From the NCBI RefSeq assembly GCF_020882245.1, contig NC_083600.1:12462001-12526000 (forward strand): a stretch of DNA of 64,000 bases, in the 5' to 3' direction. The notes below the pieces were generated by a model. The model searched no databases. It saw only the letters and a list, made by a program, of their open reading frames with translations, and had not been told where the DNA came from. A program made the translations under genes and the position numbers. Every line of letters starts with the position of its first letter. Position 1 is the first letter of the stretch. This DNA comes from Rhopalosiphum padi. Lineage: Eukaryota > Arthropoda > Insecta > Hemiptera > Aphididae. Below, one piece after another: positions 12,254 to 23,672 of this stretch.

Positions 12254-13230
12254 CAATATGAGAATTAATAAAACATATTCATTATTGACGATACGGTATA
12301 TGATTCCAATGTCACAATATCTCTTGCCCGGTTATGGGTCAATATTTTGACGGGATGAGCTGTCGTAATCTTCCAAATTATTTAAAAGTTATAAAAAATA
12401 TAACAAAAATTAAAGAAAGTCATACCATACCCTATTTTTTAATACAGAATTGGAAAAAAATAATCATTATTACAGAAACGGGACAGGATTCCAATGTCAT
12501 AGGTGCTGTAATATAGTCCAAATTGTAGACGGGACGGGCTGTAGTCAAGTCCCCAATGATTTAAAACTTATAAACCGTATACCAAAAGTTAAAGTAGATT
12601 ATACCCTACCTTTTGGTAAAAAAAAATAGCATAAAATATTCATTATTAAAGAAACGGGACAGAATTCCAACGTCACAAGTGATGGAATATAGTCCAAATT
12701 GTAGACGGGACGGGCTGTAGTCAAGTCCCCAATGATTTAAAACTTATAAACCCTATACTAAAAGTTAAAGTAGATTATACCCTACCTTTTGGTAAAAAAA
12801 AATAGCATAAAATATTCATTATTAAAGAAACGGGACAGGATTCCAACGTCACAGGTGATGGAATATAGTCCAAATAGTAGACGGGACGGGCTGTAGTTAA
12901 GTCCCCAATGATTTAAAACTTATAAATCGTATACCAAAAGTTAAAGTAGATTATACCCTACCTTTTGGTAAAAAAAAATAGCATGAAATATTCATTATTA
13001 GAGAAACGGGACAGGATTCCAACGTCACAGGTGATGGAATATAGTCCAAATAGTAGACGGGACGAGCTGTAGTTAAGTCAAAAATTATTTGAAACTTATC
13101 ATCGCAGCAAGTTGAGGAAGTAACTACGGCGGTAACACCACCTTGTGTATCCTGTTGTATTTAAAAATAAGAGGGCCGTAAAAAAAACCAAAGCATGTTG
13201 CAATAACGCATCGTCTAGCCCGAGCATTAA

Positions 13231-14076
13231 CAGGTTGACTGCCATGTAGGGTGAATTGACCCAACAAAGACTTTGACGAGATTGCTATTATAATTTACAT
13301 GAATTCTTGTATTTTGATTTATGATTTAAATAAAAAATATTAATTTTACAAAAAAATGTCATAGGACAATATTTCATTATATTACTTTGTTGAGTAGTAT
13401 TAGACCGTAAAATGTGTGTGGGGCTTATATACCCTACATGGCCTATGTGGAATACGTAGGGTGATAAAGCCCTACGTGACGAAAAAATATTATGTACCCA
13501 TATTTTGTTACTTAGTGACTATTGAATACCTAATAATAATAATAAAAATAATAATAGAACAATATAATAACTTTTTTATTTATATTTAGGACCATATACA
13601 TTATTTTATTTTACTTTTAAAATTATAAAAATTTTACAAATTTTTTTTATTATATTATTATATTATTGTATGACGGTTCGTACAATAGTGATATTGCAAT
13701 AGTCGAGAATGATTAATGACAGTCCACGGATAACATTGTATTTGTTCAATTTAAATTAAATACTAAACATCGATAAGAATATGGTTATATTTGGAAAACA
13801 CGGTCGTTAAAATAAAAATAGATTTTATTTCATAACGAGACATTATAATATCTCAAAACCATTTCATAGAACTTCCATGGAGGCCACGTCAAAGTATTTT
13901 TCCATATAGAACTATGTATTGCAACGGATCTCAGAACCCTACGCGGCCTAGAAATATATTGTAATTGTAGGGTCTGAAGACCCAACAAAGCCTGACAGTA
14001 AAATATACTAATAGGTCATTAGATCCTACACGGCAATAATAGCAAGTCTCGTAGTTTTAGCGTGGCAGTCAACCTG
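13231..14076. mobile_element. Non-autonomous piggyBac-like element
   Basis: This 846-bp element is flanked on both sides by TTAA (13227-13230 and 14077-14080). Terminal inverted repeats CAGGTTGACTGCCATG and, reversed, CAGGTTGACTGCCACG match at 15 of 16 bases, and sub-terminal GAGATTGCTATTAT versus GAGACTTGCTATTATT extends the similarity. The interior contains several CCCTAC(G/A)TG-like words but no ORF. Confidence 0.8.
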
Positions 14077-14080
14077 TTAA

Positions 14081-15500
14081 AAAAGTTAGTATAATTTTCA
14101 ACAACTGCACCTATTGTTATTTCTTATCGTGTGCCGGATGCTTTGTTACTTGCTTACTGTATTTTTTGGGATTTTCCTCTTCTAATGCGTAGTGGCATCG
14201 TCTAGATAATATGCCATTGACGATTTTTGTAAACAACAATAATATTATGGGCTAGACTTAACCGAATGATAACAATATTATTAAAATAAATTAAATTCTG
14301 TTGTTATTTGCAGTCCAGACGTCCAGTCCCATGCTACCGTGAATGTTAATCATGTGCTTAATTGATTATATTATATTTTATAATAGCTTACATATTATTG
14401 TTTTTTAATTTAATTTATATACGTGGTGTTTAGATCGGTAAGTTTAGAAATATATTTAATTACAATAGTGTGTACCTATGATGTAAAATAGTTTATTAAA
14501 TTATACAGCCATATTGGTGATATTTTTAATAGTCCACACTTATTTTATAATTGTTGATTTAATTTTTATATGACTTAAATAAGTTATTATGCTTTATTTT
14601 TACCAAGACATTTGATTCGATTATATTTTTATCTAAATGATTAGTTAAATCATTTTTTAGTTTTTTCATTATCAGTCTATACGAGTATAGCAAGTTACCT
14701 TACAATGGATAATATAATATTTGTTTGAATATAATATGTACATGTCATTAAGTAACTATTAATTGTAAGATCAGCAGTTTTAGGCGGTTATTTCAACAAA
14801 AAAAATTTAACATATATTTAGGTATGAATTACTCTTTTAGATAAAAATATAAACAAAATATCTATCCTAAAAATGAAGTTAAAAAGACCTTTTTTTCTAA
14901 CAACTATACGTTAACGTATTATCTTTACTTTGCAGGTGAAAATACTTTTTAATAGATTTAGTAGAGTTCCTAAATTGAACTTTTGGTTTGATTGGATAAG
15001 GTTTTTTAATTTTGTGTTCTGCATGTGCGTATTTTTACTAGTTTCTGAGCGATGATGAATCTATTGATTTTACAATAATATGTGTGTGCACATTTTTATC
15101 TAACCCACTGTATAATGTACAATCGTAAAATAAATATAATAAATTATTTTTCTTTAAGATTATAAATAAATGCAATAGAAAAAAAAACAAAAAAATAATA
15201 AAAATCTTAACAAGATAATCAAATTAATTATTTTTATTATTATTCAGTTAAATTAATTAATATAAAAATATATAAAAGAGTAGGCAAGTGGGTGTTGCTC
15301 TGTTGTACAGTTAATATAATACCATCGTATACGAAAAATGATTCTGAGAGAAAACAGTCAGTTTTTGATGAAATTATTGTGAATAAAGTAATTTATATAC
15401 CTATAACCTATTTACATGGAACCTTGTTTGAAATTATTAATGCTTATAGCTATTAAAGTATACTATAGTTCTGTTATAAATAAGCTAATCATCTAAGATA
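14081..15500. other. AT-rich intergenic DNA
   Basis: No gene is seen. About 15280-15460 (GGCAAGTGGGTGTTGCTCTG onward, then CATCGTATACGAAAAATGAT) has the look of an interspersed repeat that I associate with aphid genomes. That is recollection, not proof. Confidence 0.4.
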
Positions 15501-15529
15501 GATAAATAGATAGATTTTTGAATAAAATA

Positions 15530-15913
15530 TTATCAAAGAGTAATTCTAATTCATTAGTAAAAGGTGACAGAATAAGTCCATATTTTTTACCTGAGTTTAC
15601 TAAAAACGTACTGAGGCTTTGTTAAGAATTTTCTCTATAGTCAAATATCATGTGCCCAGTTTTCAAATCGCTATGCGAATGTGCAACATTTGTAGCCGTC
15701 GAAGGAAACTTTGCTTTACTAAAAAAGAATATATTAAAGCAAAATATGACAACTACGACTGTTGATCGCTCTCTAGTCACTCATTTCAATAGTATTGAAA
15801 GTTCAATGAAAATTGGACGTAGTATACTGTATAGTAAGTTACAAGAAGACAATTTTAGTGTAATAAATTATATGAATAAAATCATGGCTGCCGGCTGGGC
15901 ATTAATAAGTTAG
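15530..15913 (+). pseudogene. Transposon-derived ORF remnant
   Basis: One frame reads from about 15530 through GDRISPYFLPEF, two stops, then an 87-codon open stretch from 15650 (AVEGNFALLKKNIL, then HFNSIESSMKI). This order of motifs resembles the C-terminal part of transposon-encoded proteins that are common in aphids (a GD-INPYY motif, then VE-YF--LK, then a helical block). The in-frame stops show decay. I cannot name the superfamily with certainty. Confidence 0.4.
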
Positions 15914-16004
15914 AAAGTTAAAGTTAAGTTAAAAAGTTAATTTAATTAATTTTCAACTTACCTAGTTACTTTTGGATTTTCATTAATTTAAATATTAACT
16001 ATTA

Positions 16005-16262
16005 TTAAATTTCTTTTTTTTAAATTTGCCAAACATAGAATTTTGATTTGCTAATTTCAAACAATTTGTTATTATTTGTATTATGATTTACTGAATATCG
16101 GAGTTTGTTCGGGAACCATCGGACAAAGTAAGTACCTAGCTGAATTTTTTTTTTAAAAATTCGCCAAAAATAGAATTTTGATTTGCTAATTTCAAAAATA
16201 GATTTGCTATTATTTGCTAATTATTTGCTAGCTATCGGTGTTTATTCAGGAACGATCCATCA
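16005..16262. repeat. Tandem duplication, period about 135 bp
   Basis: A segment containing TAGAATTTTGATTTGCTAAT, then TTATTTG, then GGAACNATC appears twice, with the copies offset by about 135 bases (CCAAACATAG at 16029, CCAAAAATAG at 16164). It lies in a non-coding AT-rich repeat block. Confidence 0.5.
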
Positions 16263-16379
16263 AAGTCGAAAATTTTTTTTCAGTTACTTGAAGGAAAACT
16301 TATGAAGAGCCTTGTTTTGGTTTTTAACCTTAGGTATAATTCACAAAAATTTAAAAATATTCAATTTCAAAATTCCTTA

Positions 16380-18250
16380 CAAATTTTCGCGATTTTGATA
16401 TATTTTGTAAACATTTGAACTTTAAATGCTTATAAACAAAAATTGTGACTAAAGATTTTTGATTTTTTTTTTTATTACAATAAATACAACTTATAATAAA
16501 ACCTTGTAATAAATATTAAAGATTTTTTGGATAGCCAATTTTCTTTTTATAGTAATTAAAAAAAAAAAAAAAACCTTAGAAAAATTTTCAATTGTCTATA
16601 AATAGCTTAAAAAAAGTCAATATATTTTGAAAATTTAATCGTATATAGATGTAACGCTAATATAAACAATTGTTGAAAATTTTAAGTAAATACAATGATT
16701 CGTTTTTGGGTTACAGTAAAATCAAAAAATCGATTTTGTCAAAAACTGATTATGCGTAAAAATTCGTCACTTTTTTAGGGTTTTTCCTAAGGCTTTTGAA
16801 AACTACTGAACATTTTTATTTTTGACCCCTTAGAGTATACCAACTAGATTAATTTTCCTTTTCAAAGAGGTGCATGTAGGGTATTTTTTAACGGTGAAGT
16901 GGCCTCCGTCGAAATGGCGATGGCGATATGTTTTTACGGCGAAGTGGCGACGGCGAAACGGCAACGGCGATGTGTCCTAGATCGCTTTTTTAACTACTAA
17001 ATAATTTGAAATTTTTAGAGATTTTAACGTATTTTGTCAAATTTTGAACTTTAAAAGCTTATAAAAAATCGCGTCTATGCACCTTAAATATTTTCAACTT
17101 CTATAATAACAGCTTATATTATTATTATTATTATTATTTTTTTTATTGTATTTTTAAATTTTAGATATTATAAATATAAAACTTCTATAAACTTTTAAAT
17201 CAAAATAATTTTTAATCGATCGAAAATTGTTCCTCTAAAATGTTAATATAAACATTTAGTGAAAATGTCATGTATCTATGGCCATTTTTTTTAGAGTTAT
17301 ACTTAGAAACAAAATTGATTTTATCGAAAACCAATTTTATCACAAAACCGTTTTTGGGTGAAAATTTCCGTTTTATTTTAATTTTATTAGATTTTGAGTA
17401 GAACGATCAATGTATTAATTTTATAATAATGTATGTTTTTATTTAATTTTTTAATTTTTTGTTTTTAATTTTTAATTTTTGTGTTTGCCGTCACTGTTTG
17501 GGGAAGTAAAATTACTTCGATTTTCTTAAACAGTATCTCGATCAATGGGGAAGTGAATCTAGTTAGTGTATACGGGAAGTCAAAATTTAAAATTTCCAAT
17601 GTTGAATTTTCAAAAGTGCAGAGAAAAACAAAACAAAAATTAAGCAAAACCGTACATGTTTACGCAAAATCGGTTTTCGACAAAATCGATTTTGGTGTTT
17701 GGTATAACTTTAAAACGAATGATCGTAGATACATGAAATTTTCATTGATTGTTTATATTATTATTCTCTATACACTTTAAAAATTTCAAAATATTTTTGA
17801 TTTTTTTTTAAACTTATTATGGAAATTTTCATTATCCAATTATTTTGGTTTTTTTTTTCCATAAATGTCAATAAAATGTTATTTATTGTGTAAAAAAGCT
17901 TGAGAATTTTATACAAAGCTCACAATACATTGTTACAATAGTAGTGGAAAAATATTAAAAATACATAGTCAAGATTTATTTTTAAAGTTTGTATTTTGAC
18001 AAAATACCTAAGTAAAAATTACGAAAATGTGCAAATTATTAAGTGTTAGAAATTCATAAAAATTTTCCTTTTTAAATCTAAAATTTGAAAATTTAATACA
18101 AGGCTCCTAATATATTTAAAACCATGGCAGTTGAAATATATTAAAAACACATAAAATGTTCAACTTTTATAGCTAAAGATTGAAAATTCAAAACAAGGTT
18201 TCACGTAATTAGGTTATTATGTAGCTAAAAAAATATTAACACAGTTTTTA
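16380..18250. repeat. AT-rich repeat block with large diverged inverted repeat
   Basis: About 17240-17357 and 17645-17765 are diverged reverse complements (shared words include CATGTATCTA and TTCGACAAAATCGATTTT). The ATCGATTTTGTCAAAAAC word also occurs at about 16735, and TTGAACTTTAAA(A/T)GCTTATAA occurs at about 16417 and 17044 in direct orientation. A GC-rich stretch of CGGCGA/GGCGAT words lies at 16895-16970. It has the appearance of overlapping repetitive elements with no ORF. Confidence 0.5.
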
Positions 18251-18679
18251 TAGTTATTTTAAGCTCAAATTTGGTTACATATTAAATTATAAAGAATAAT
18301 AATTTAAACTACTTTCTTGTTATTTAAAAATATCATTAAAATAAATGGGTATTTGTGGATATAAACTTTTAGTGTAGGTAAGTATATTATCATATATATT
18401 ATACACGCACTTTAAAATGCTTTTTTTCGATAAAAATGAATTTAACCTACTGTAGTAATAATTTCTAATAGTAAAATAAATTATATATAATATAATCTAA
18501 AAAATTTAATAATATTATAGTCTACATTCAGAAAATTAAATTTTTTTACGAAACGGATCAATATGTCTCCAAAAGGATACAATTACTCTTAGCTAATCAA
18601 AATATTTGTTATAGTTGAATGTTTTAATATTTTAAAATTTTTTAAATTTAGTTTGGTTAAAAGAAATAAGAAATTGAAC

Positions 18680-21600
18680 ATGGAAGAACATCAGAGTGTA
18701 AGAAAAACTAAAATTTCAATGTCTGCTAATATTTACCGTCTGAAAGATCATGTAGGAGGCATGTCTTGCCAAGATGCATTGAATATACTTAAACAATCCG
18801 TCGTGGATGATAGTATGAAACGTGATCGATTTGAACCTTTACCAAACAGTACTTATATCTGTGTGTTGGATGTAGGAGTGGGACTATCATTTATTGTAGA
18901 TGGACTCCGTTGGAGTAGTAATGGAAAGAAAATGCTACCGAGTGACCGTAATGTTTCTCCTCTAATTGTGTGCAGATATTACTCTACTGAGTCATTATGC
19001 AAAAGAGTTATTACTCTTTTACCAGAGAAAAAGGATTCAAATAATGTTTTAGTATACTATTCTTTAAAATTTGAAAATAAAACACGTGTTTTAAGTTTGA
19101 ATGAGAGCAAAATAGACAATTTTATTACTGAAGTTTCAATCGTACCAAATACGGAATTAGATATTTTTGACTTAAATAGCTTTAATGATGATCCGGAGAT
19201 GTTTATTGAAAATACTAAAACGGAATCGGAAAAAACTTTTCTTCATTATGACAATGATAGAGTAGAACCAGCAATCGTTCATTCACGTTCACCAATTTAT
19301 CACCATATTGGAGTATTTATTACAATATTATGCTTAATAATTCTAAAAATGAACCATTTTCTTCGGGGCCACCTGTTAATCCAAAACCTGGTGATATATA
19401 TTTTTATAAAAATGAAAAAAAACCCGAAGATTGGAAGGCTGATCAATACGCTTGGGAATGGATTTCGGGCGATTATTTACCAAAAAAAAATGCGGTTGTA
19501 TACACTATTTCGAGTAAGTGTTTACATGGGTCGGAATTTAAACGACGAGCGTGGTTTTTATTGGGCGAAAACAGAAAGAAAATTAACGGTACGGTTATTA
19601 TACATTACATTGGTTCTTTAGAAAATGTTAGACCGTTACCACACGGAAATCGAATATCTCATTTACATATTACCCATGTTCCAACGGCCAAGTCTCAATT
19701 AAAAGCACAGCGTGAAATGATATCGTATTCGTCCAACGATTCATACAAAAAACTTGTTTGTTCTGATGTTAATCCTTGTCTTGAAAAAGTTTTACACCCT
19801 AGGGACCAAAAACAAGTACAGAATACAAAACGTAACGAACTACAAAAAAGGTTGTTGTCCAAAGATGATATAATTGGGGTGTGTACGTTAGCGTCTGAAG
19901 TAGATGGGTTCATCGATGACATAAAGCTTTTTCCCGATTTTCATGTAATAATGTCTTCAAATAGGTGCATTGAACAATTTAAAGCCGCCATTGGTTATTT
20001 TGGGTGTTATTTAACATATGATACTACTTTTGGCCGAGGTGATTTTTATTTATCTTTTTTATCTTTCGTCGACCCAATTTTTGAAAATGTGAGTGGTGGA
20101 AATCCAGTGTTACCTATTATGTACATGATACACCAATACACCATGAAAAAAAAAAAGAAGTACATTCTTCATTTTTTTCTGTGGCCAAAAAAGTATGTCC
20201 GGAAATTCAAAAAGTGCCTATTGTTACCGATAGAGAGAAGGCCATAATTTATGCTATTAAAACTGAACTGTTGACAAACAAATATTTCTTTTGCTGGAAC
20301 CATATTTTGCGAGACATTGAGTTTTGGTTAAAAAAATATCATGTTAAAAAGGGTAATATCGATATTTATAAGAGTCACGTTAAAGAATTGTTGGATGCCA
20401 GCAGTCAGGAGGATTTCATTGATATTAAAAATCAAATGACACAGCATTGGAGCTCTGAATTTTTGTCTTATTTCAATAAGGATTTAAATGAATCGATCGA
20501 AGCTACTGTAAAATGGAAGTTACTAGAATCTGGAGTGTACAAAGAAGGAAGTGGAATCACAATTAATGCCGCTGAAAGCTTAAATGCGGTACTGGGGCGA
20601 ATCACACAGAATACCGAAATGCCAACTCAGACGTTTGTTATGTGCTTATATCATTTAGATGTATTTTTCTCGGCAGAATTATTAAGAGGATATTGTGGGC
20701 TTGGAAATTATAAGCTGAAATATTTGAAATTAAAACGAGATCCGTGTAATGTTGATTTTTTAAGAGTACATTTCACCCCGGAACACTTACCGTTCGCTTT
20801 ACAAAACGCAGATATACCAAAAATATCAGAAATAAAGCGAGATGAAAACACCGAATTCACACATTTAGCTATTGCAAAAACTCTTAATGCTCAAAACAAA
20901 ATTCAATTCGTTCCACAATTTGGAAATTTTGTGGTGGGGAGTATAGGTGACAATGACAACCATTTAGTAACTATGTATCCTAAAGAAACGTGTACGTGCA
21001 AATTACAAATAAACTGTCATCATATAACTGCGGTTCGTGTGTCATTGAAGAAAGAGGAAAGAAAATCAAATGTCACAAAATTGGTTAAAATTTTGAAAAG
21101 AAAAAAAGGACGTTCGGGTCGTAAAAATCCTACTCACATTACAAAAGTTCTTTCGGCAGAAGATTCATTGGCGTATCATAAAAACGAAGAATCTGAGTCC
21201 TACATAGTGCCAATGAAAAATCACGAGGGTCAAATTAAAAATATTTTCCACAGTGTTACATCTTACCAACAAAACAATAGTCGTATAATAAAAAATAACG
21301 AAAGCTTAAAATTATTTGAAAATGAATCGTGTTATACATCGACACCCGTAAAAATCAAAAAAACGGATAATAAACTTGACATACATAATAATATAGACGT
21401 TTCTGACAATTTTTCACTAGAACTTAAAATTTTTGGTATACTCATCGATAAGAAATCGCTTAGCTGTTTAGACTTGTCTTCACCCAAAGATGGTACTAAA
21501 TCATGGCTGTCTGATTCAATTGTTGACGCGTATCTAAGAATTATGTGGTATGAATCTGAGTGTCAGGACACATCTGGTGTCATAGCCTTCACCGGTGAAT

Positions 21601-22928
21601 GTTTCGTGTTAAGCGTTCCCGAATTGTATAAGACGAACTTCAATACTCAAGTGTTATACTTTGTGCTTCAAGATATCCCTAATAGAGATCTGGTACTTTT
21701 TCCGAGCTGTCTAGAATTTCATTTTACACTAATTATATGTATTCGAAAACTAAAGTATGTTTTGTACTTGGACAGCAAATTTCACGAGTATAAAACTAAA
21801 ACAGTTCCTATTGCGATAAAAAACTTTTATTGTTTGCTATCTGCTTCTAGTAAAGTGATAGGACAACCATTTGATATAACAGAGTGGAAAACCTTTTTTC
21901 CGTCAGATTTTCCACAGCAAAATAATAATATAGATTGTGGCGTGTATATACTAAAATACACAAGTGCTATATTTAAACGCTTTACAGGCATTATTAATAT
22001 GGATATAAAATCATCAAGGGAGCTCATCAAAACGAAATTAATGGAGTATGACAGTAAAACGTTTAGTAGCGATGAACATTTAAATTCGTATGTGTCTTAC
22101 TTAAACATTGATAAAAACTATGTAAAACAACAAATACTTAATTTAGAAATGGATAATTTCGAATATTTACCTATTTCAACATTGATACCGCTGAAAAATA
22201 ATATGACAACGGTACATTTCTTGACAGAAATAATATCGTTGATATCGCAGGACTCTTTAACGTTAGGGTCTGATATTTACGATACATTCGAGTACAATTG
22301 TAGGAGAGACGAAGAGTTTGTTGTTCATGGTGTACCGATTTCTTGGAATAAAGTGATACAGTCAAAAGGTGATGGATTAGAAATTGATCCACAGAATTTT
22401 GTTTTATATCTACGAATGTTACATTTCAATGAGCGCGAAACTCTAAAGAAATTTGAAATTGATGTATTCACTAGCGATCTCTTAGATGTAATTAATATAA
22501 CGGTATTTAAGACACTAGTAGAATACTGTATAAGATGGAAGTTTACTGTAAGAGACATGATCATAGTTCCCTATGAATGCGCAATGTTTATGAGAATGAT
22601 AATAGTTTTGCGAAATCATAAAACTATCATCGGTTTAAGCACAGATGGTGCAGTAGGATATGAAATCAATAAAGATTGCGTTATTAAATTTCTTAAAGCT
22701 TATTCTACAGCCTGTTTTATGGATGGGATTCCTTTCAATGCAAAAGAATGGACATTTTATATTCCGACAGACGTATATAGTGCATTTGACTGGGACAATT
22801 CATTAATATGCACTTTGATGTATGCAAAAATCATATTCAAGCAAGACCATACAATTATTGAAAATTATTTAAAAAAATTACCATTCATCAAACACAAGTT
22901 AAGAGAAGAGATAATAGATCATATGTGA
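18680..22928 (+). pseudogene. MULE transposase with CG-1-like, SWIM and tandem Ulp1-like domains, frameshifted
   Basis: There are three consecutive frames: 18680 to about 19315, about 19316 to 20145, and about 20145 to 22928. Each change fits one missing base, the second within an A11 run at about 20146. In order: an unrecognised N-terminal region; about 19370-19630 resembling a CG-1 DNA-binding domain (PKPGDIYFY, DWKADQY, EFKRRAWFLL, GTVIIHYIGS); a MULE DDE domain with D in YDTTF (20020), D in VTDRE (20229), CWNH, and E in NAAESLNA (20574); a SWIM finger CTC-CHH (20991-21023); and a Ulp1 protease with WLSD, His (21720), Asp (21771), Gln in PQQN and Cys in IDCG (21936). A second Ulp1-like unit (about 22320-22860) lacks these residues. 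The start is the first ATG of the frame. The family cuts and pastes DNA; the Ulp1 unit would cleave SUMO-like conjugates. Confidence 0.75.
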
Positions 22929-23006
22929 AAATATAACAAAAGACCTCTGCATAACCCGAAAAAAACAAATAACATATATATTAATGATTACGTTGAAAAC
23001 AATCTA

Positions 23007-23255
23007 ATGGAGACAATAACATTTACAGACATCGAAAACATTGAGATTATGTTAGCAGATACATTAAAAACCTATTGGAAAAATTTGGCTAATGGACAAT
23101 GTGCGTATGAAAATAATTGCAATTCCGATTTTACGGAAAAATTAATTCATTGTGTGGACTGTTGGAAATGGTTTCACAAATCATGTGACAATGAAAATTT
23201 AAGTGCTGTAAAAATTAAAGGCCATTATATATGTAAAAATTGTAGCATAAAATAA
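23007..23255 (+). CDS. Small PHD-finger protein next to the MULE
   Basis: An 82-codon ORF that starts with ATG 78 bp after the transposase stop. Cysteines and histidine follow the PHD pattern C-x5-C-x10-C-x2-C-x4-H-x2-C-x16-C-x2-C, with the aromatic WFH before the zinc histidine and a C-terminal CKNC. The spacing of the first pair (five residues) is wider than the usual two. PHD fingers usually read histone H3 tails. It could be a second ORF of the transposon or a terminal exon of the long protein joined by splicing; no good splice pair was identified. Its frame is intact, unlike the neighbour. Confidence 0.55.
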   Translation: METITFTDIENIEIMLADTLKTYWKNLANGQCAYENNCNSDFTEKLIHCVDCWKWFHKSCDNENLSAVKIKGHYICKNCSIK

Positions 23256-23456
23256 TTAAAAATTTAATTTATTTTTGTTATGAATATTATACATTATACT
23301 ATTAATTAATCGGTAAGCTATTTATTACTTTAAATATCTATCTTTGTTTTTCATTTCATATTTTAGAATATTATATTTATTACAACAAACACAAATGGTA
23401 TTTGGTGTTACTTACTTGTAATACTAATTGTCTGCTATTAATTTTTATATGGAAAT

Positions 23457-23672
23457 TATTGGTTTCAAACGATGTCAAAGTTTAATAAAATAACGAAGCC
23501 AGCAGCGTACTAATATGGTTTAATATACAATATACAATAGTTTTTCCATTTCCCAAAATAGATCATCCATCACGAGCTAAATACGATAATTGTAGGTATA
23601 ATAACGGCACACTATATGGCGGGGCGATAAATTTTATGCGGCATACTGGCGGAGCGATAACAAACAAGTACC
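23457..23672 (-). mobile_element. Truncated Merlin-like end, inverted copy
   Basis: These 216 bases are identical to the reverse complement of 30008-30223. The right border carries the inverted terminal sequence ending GCGATAACAAACAAGTACC. The other half of the element is missing, and sequence to the left diverges after a short ATTAATTTTT similarity. Confidence 0.75.

Larger units (their letters stand above)
11153..13085. repeat. 176-bp tandem array, split by an insertion
   Basis: Successive GACGGG unit starts fall at 12349, 12528, 12704, 12880 and 13056, so the spacing is 179, 176, 176 and 176 bases. Each unit includes AATGATTTAAAACTTATAAA and GGGACAGGATTCCAACGTCA. An earlier unit is split: its first part is about 11153-11218 and its second part about 12254-12348. 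The interval between is a separate inserted element. There is no coding potential. Confidence 0.75.
18680..23255 (+). mobile_element. Mutator-like (MULE) element coding region with Ulp1 protease and PHD ORF
   Basis: The region contains a long transposase-protease reading frame (18680-22928, two frameshifts) and a PHD-finger ORF (23007-23255) on the same strand. No terminal inverted repeats could be placed by eye on either side, so the element borders are unknown and only the coding part is given. A Merlin-like fragment (23457-23672) lies just downstream. Confidence 0.7.

Noticed and set aside
18680..22928. Possible host-domesticated gene rather than transposon
   Set aside because: Two frame breaks, intact DDE signature and surrounding repeats favour a transposon copy, although sequencing error at the homopolymers would reopen the question.
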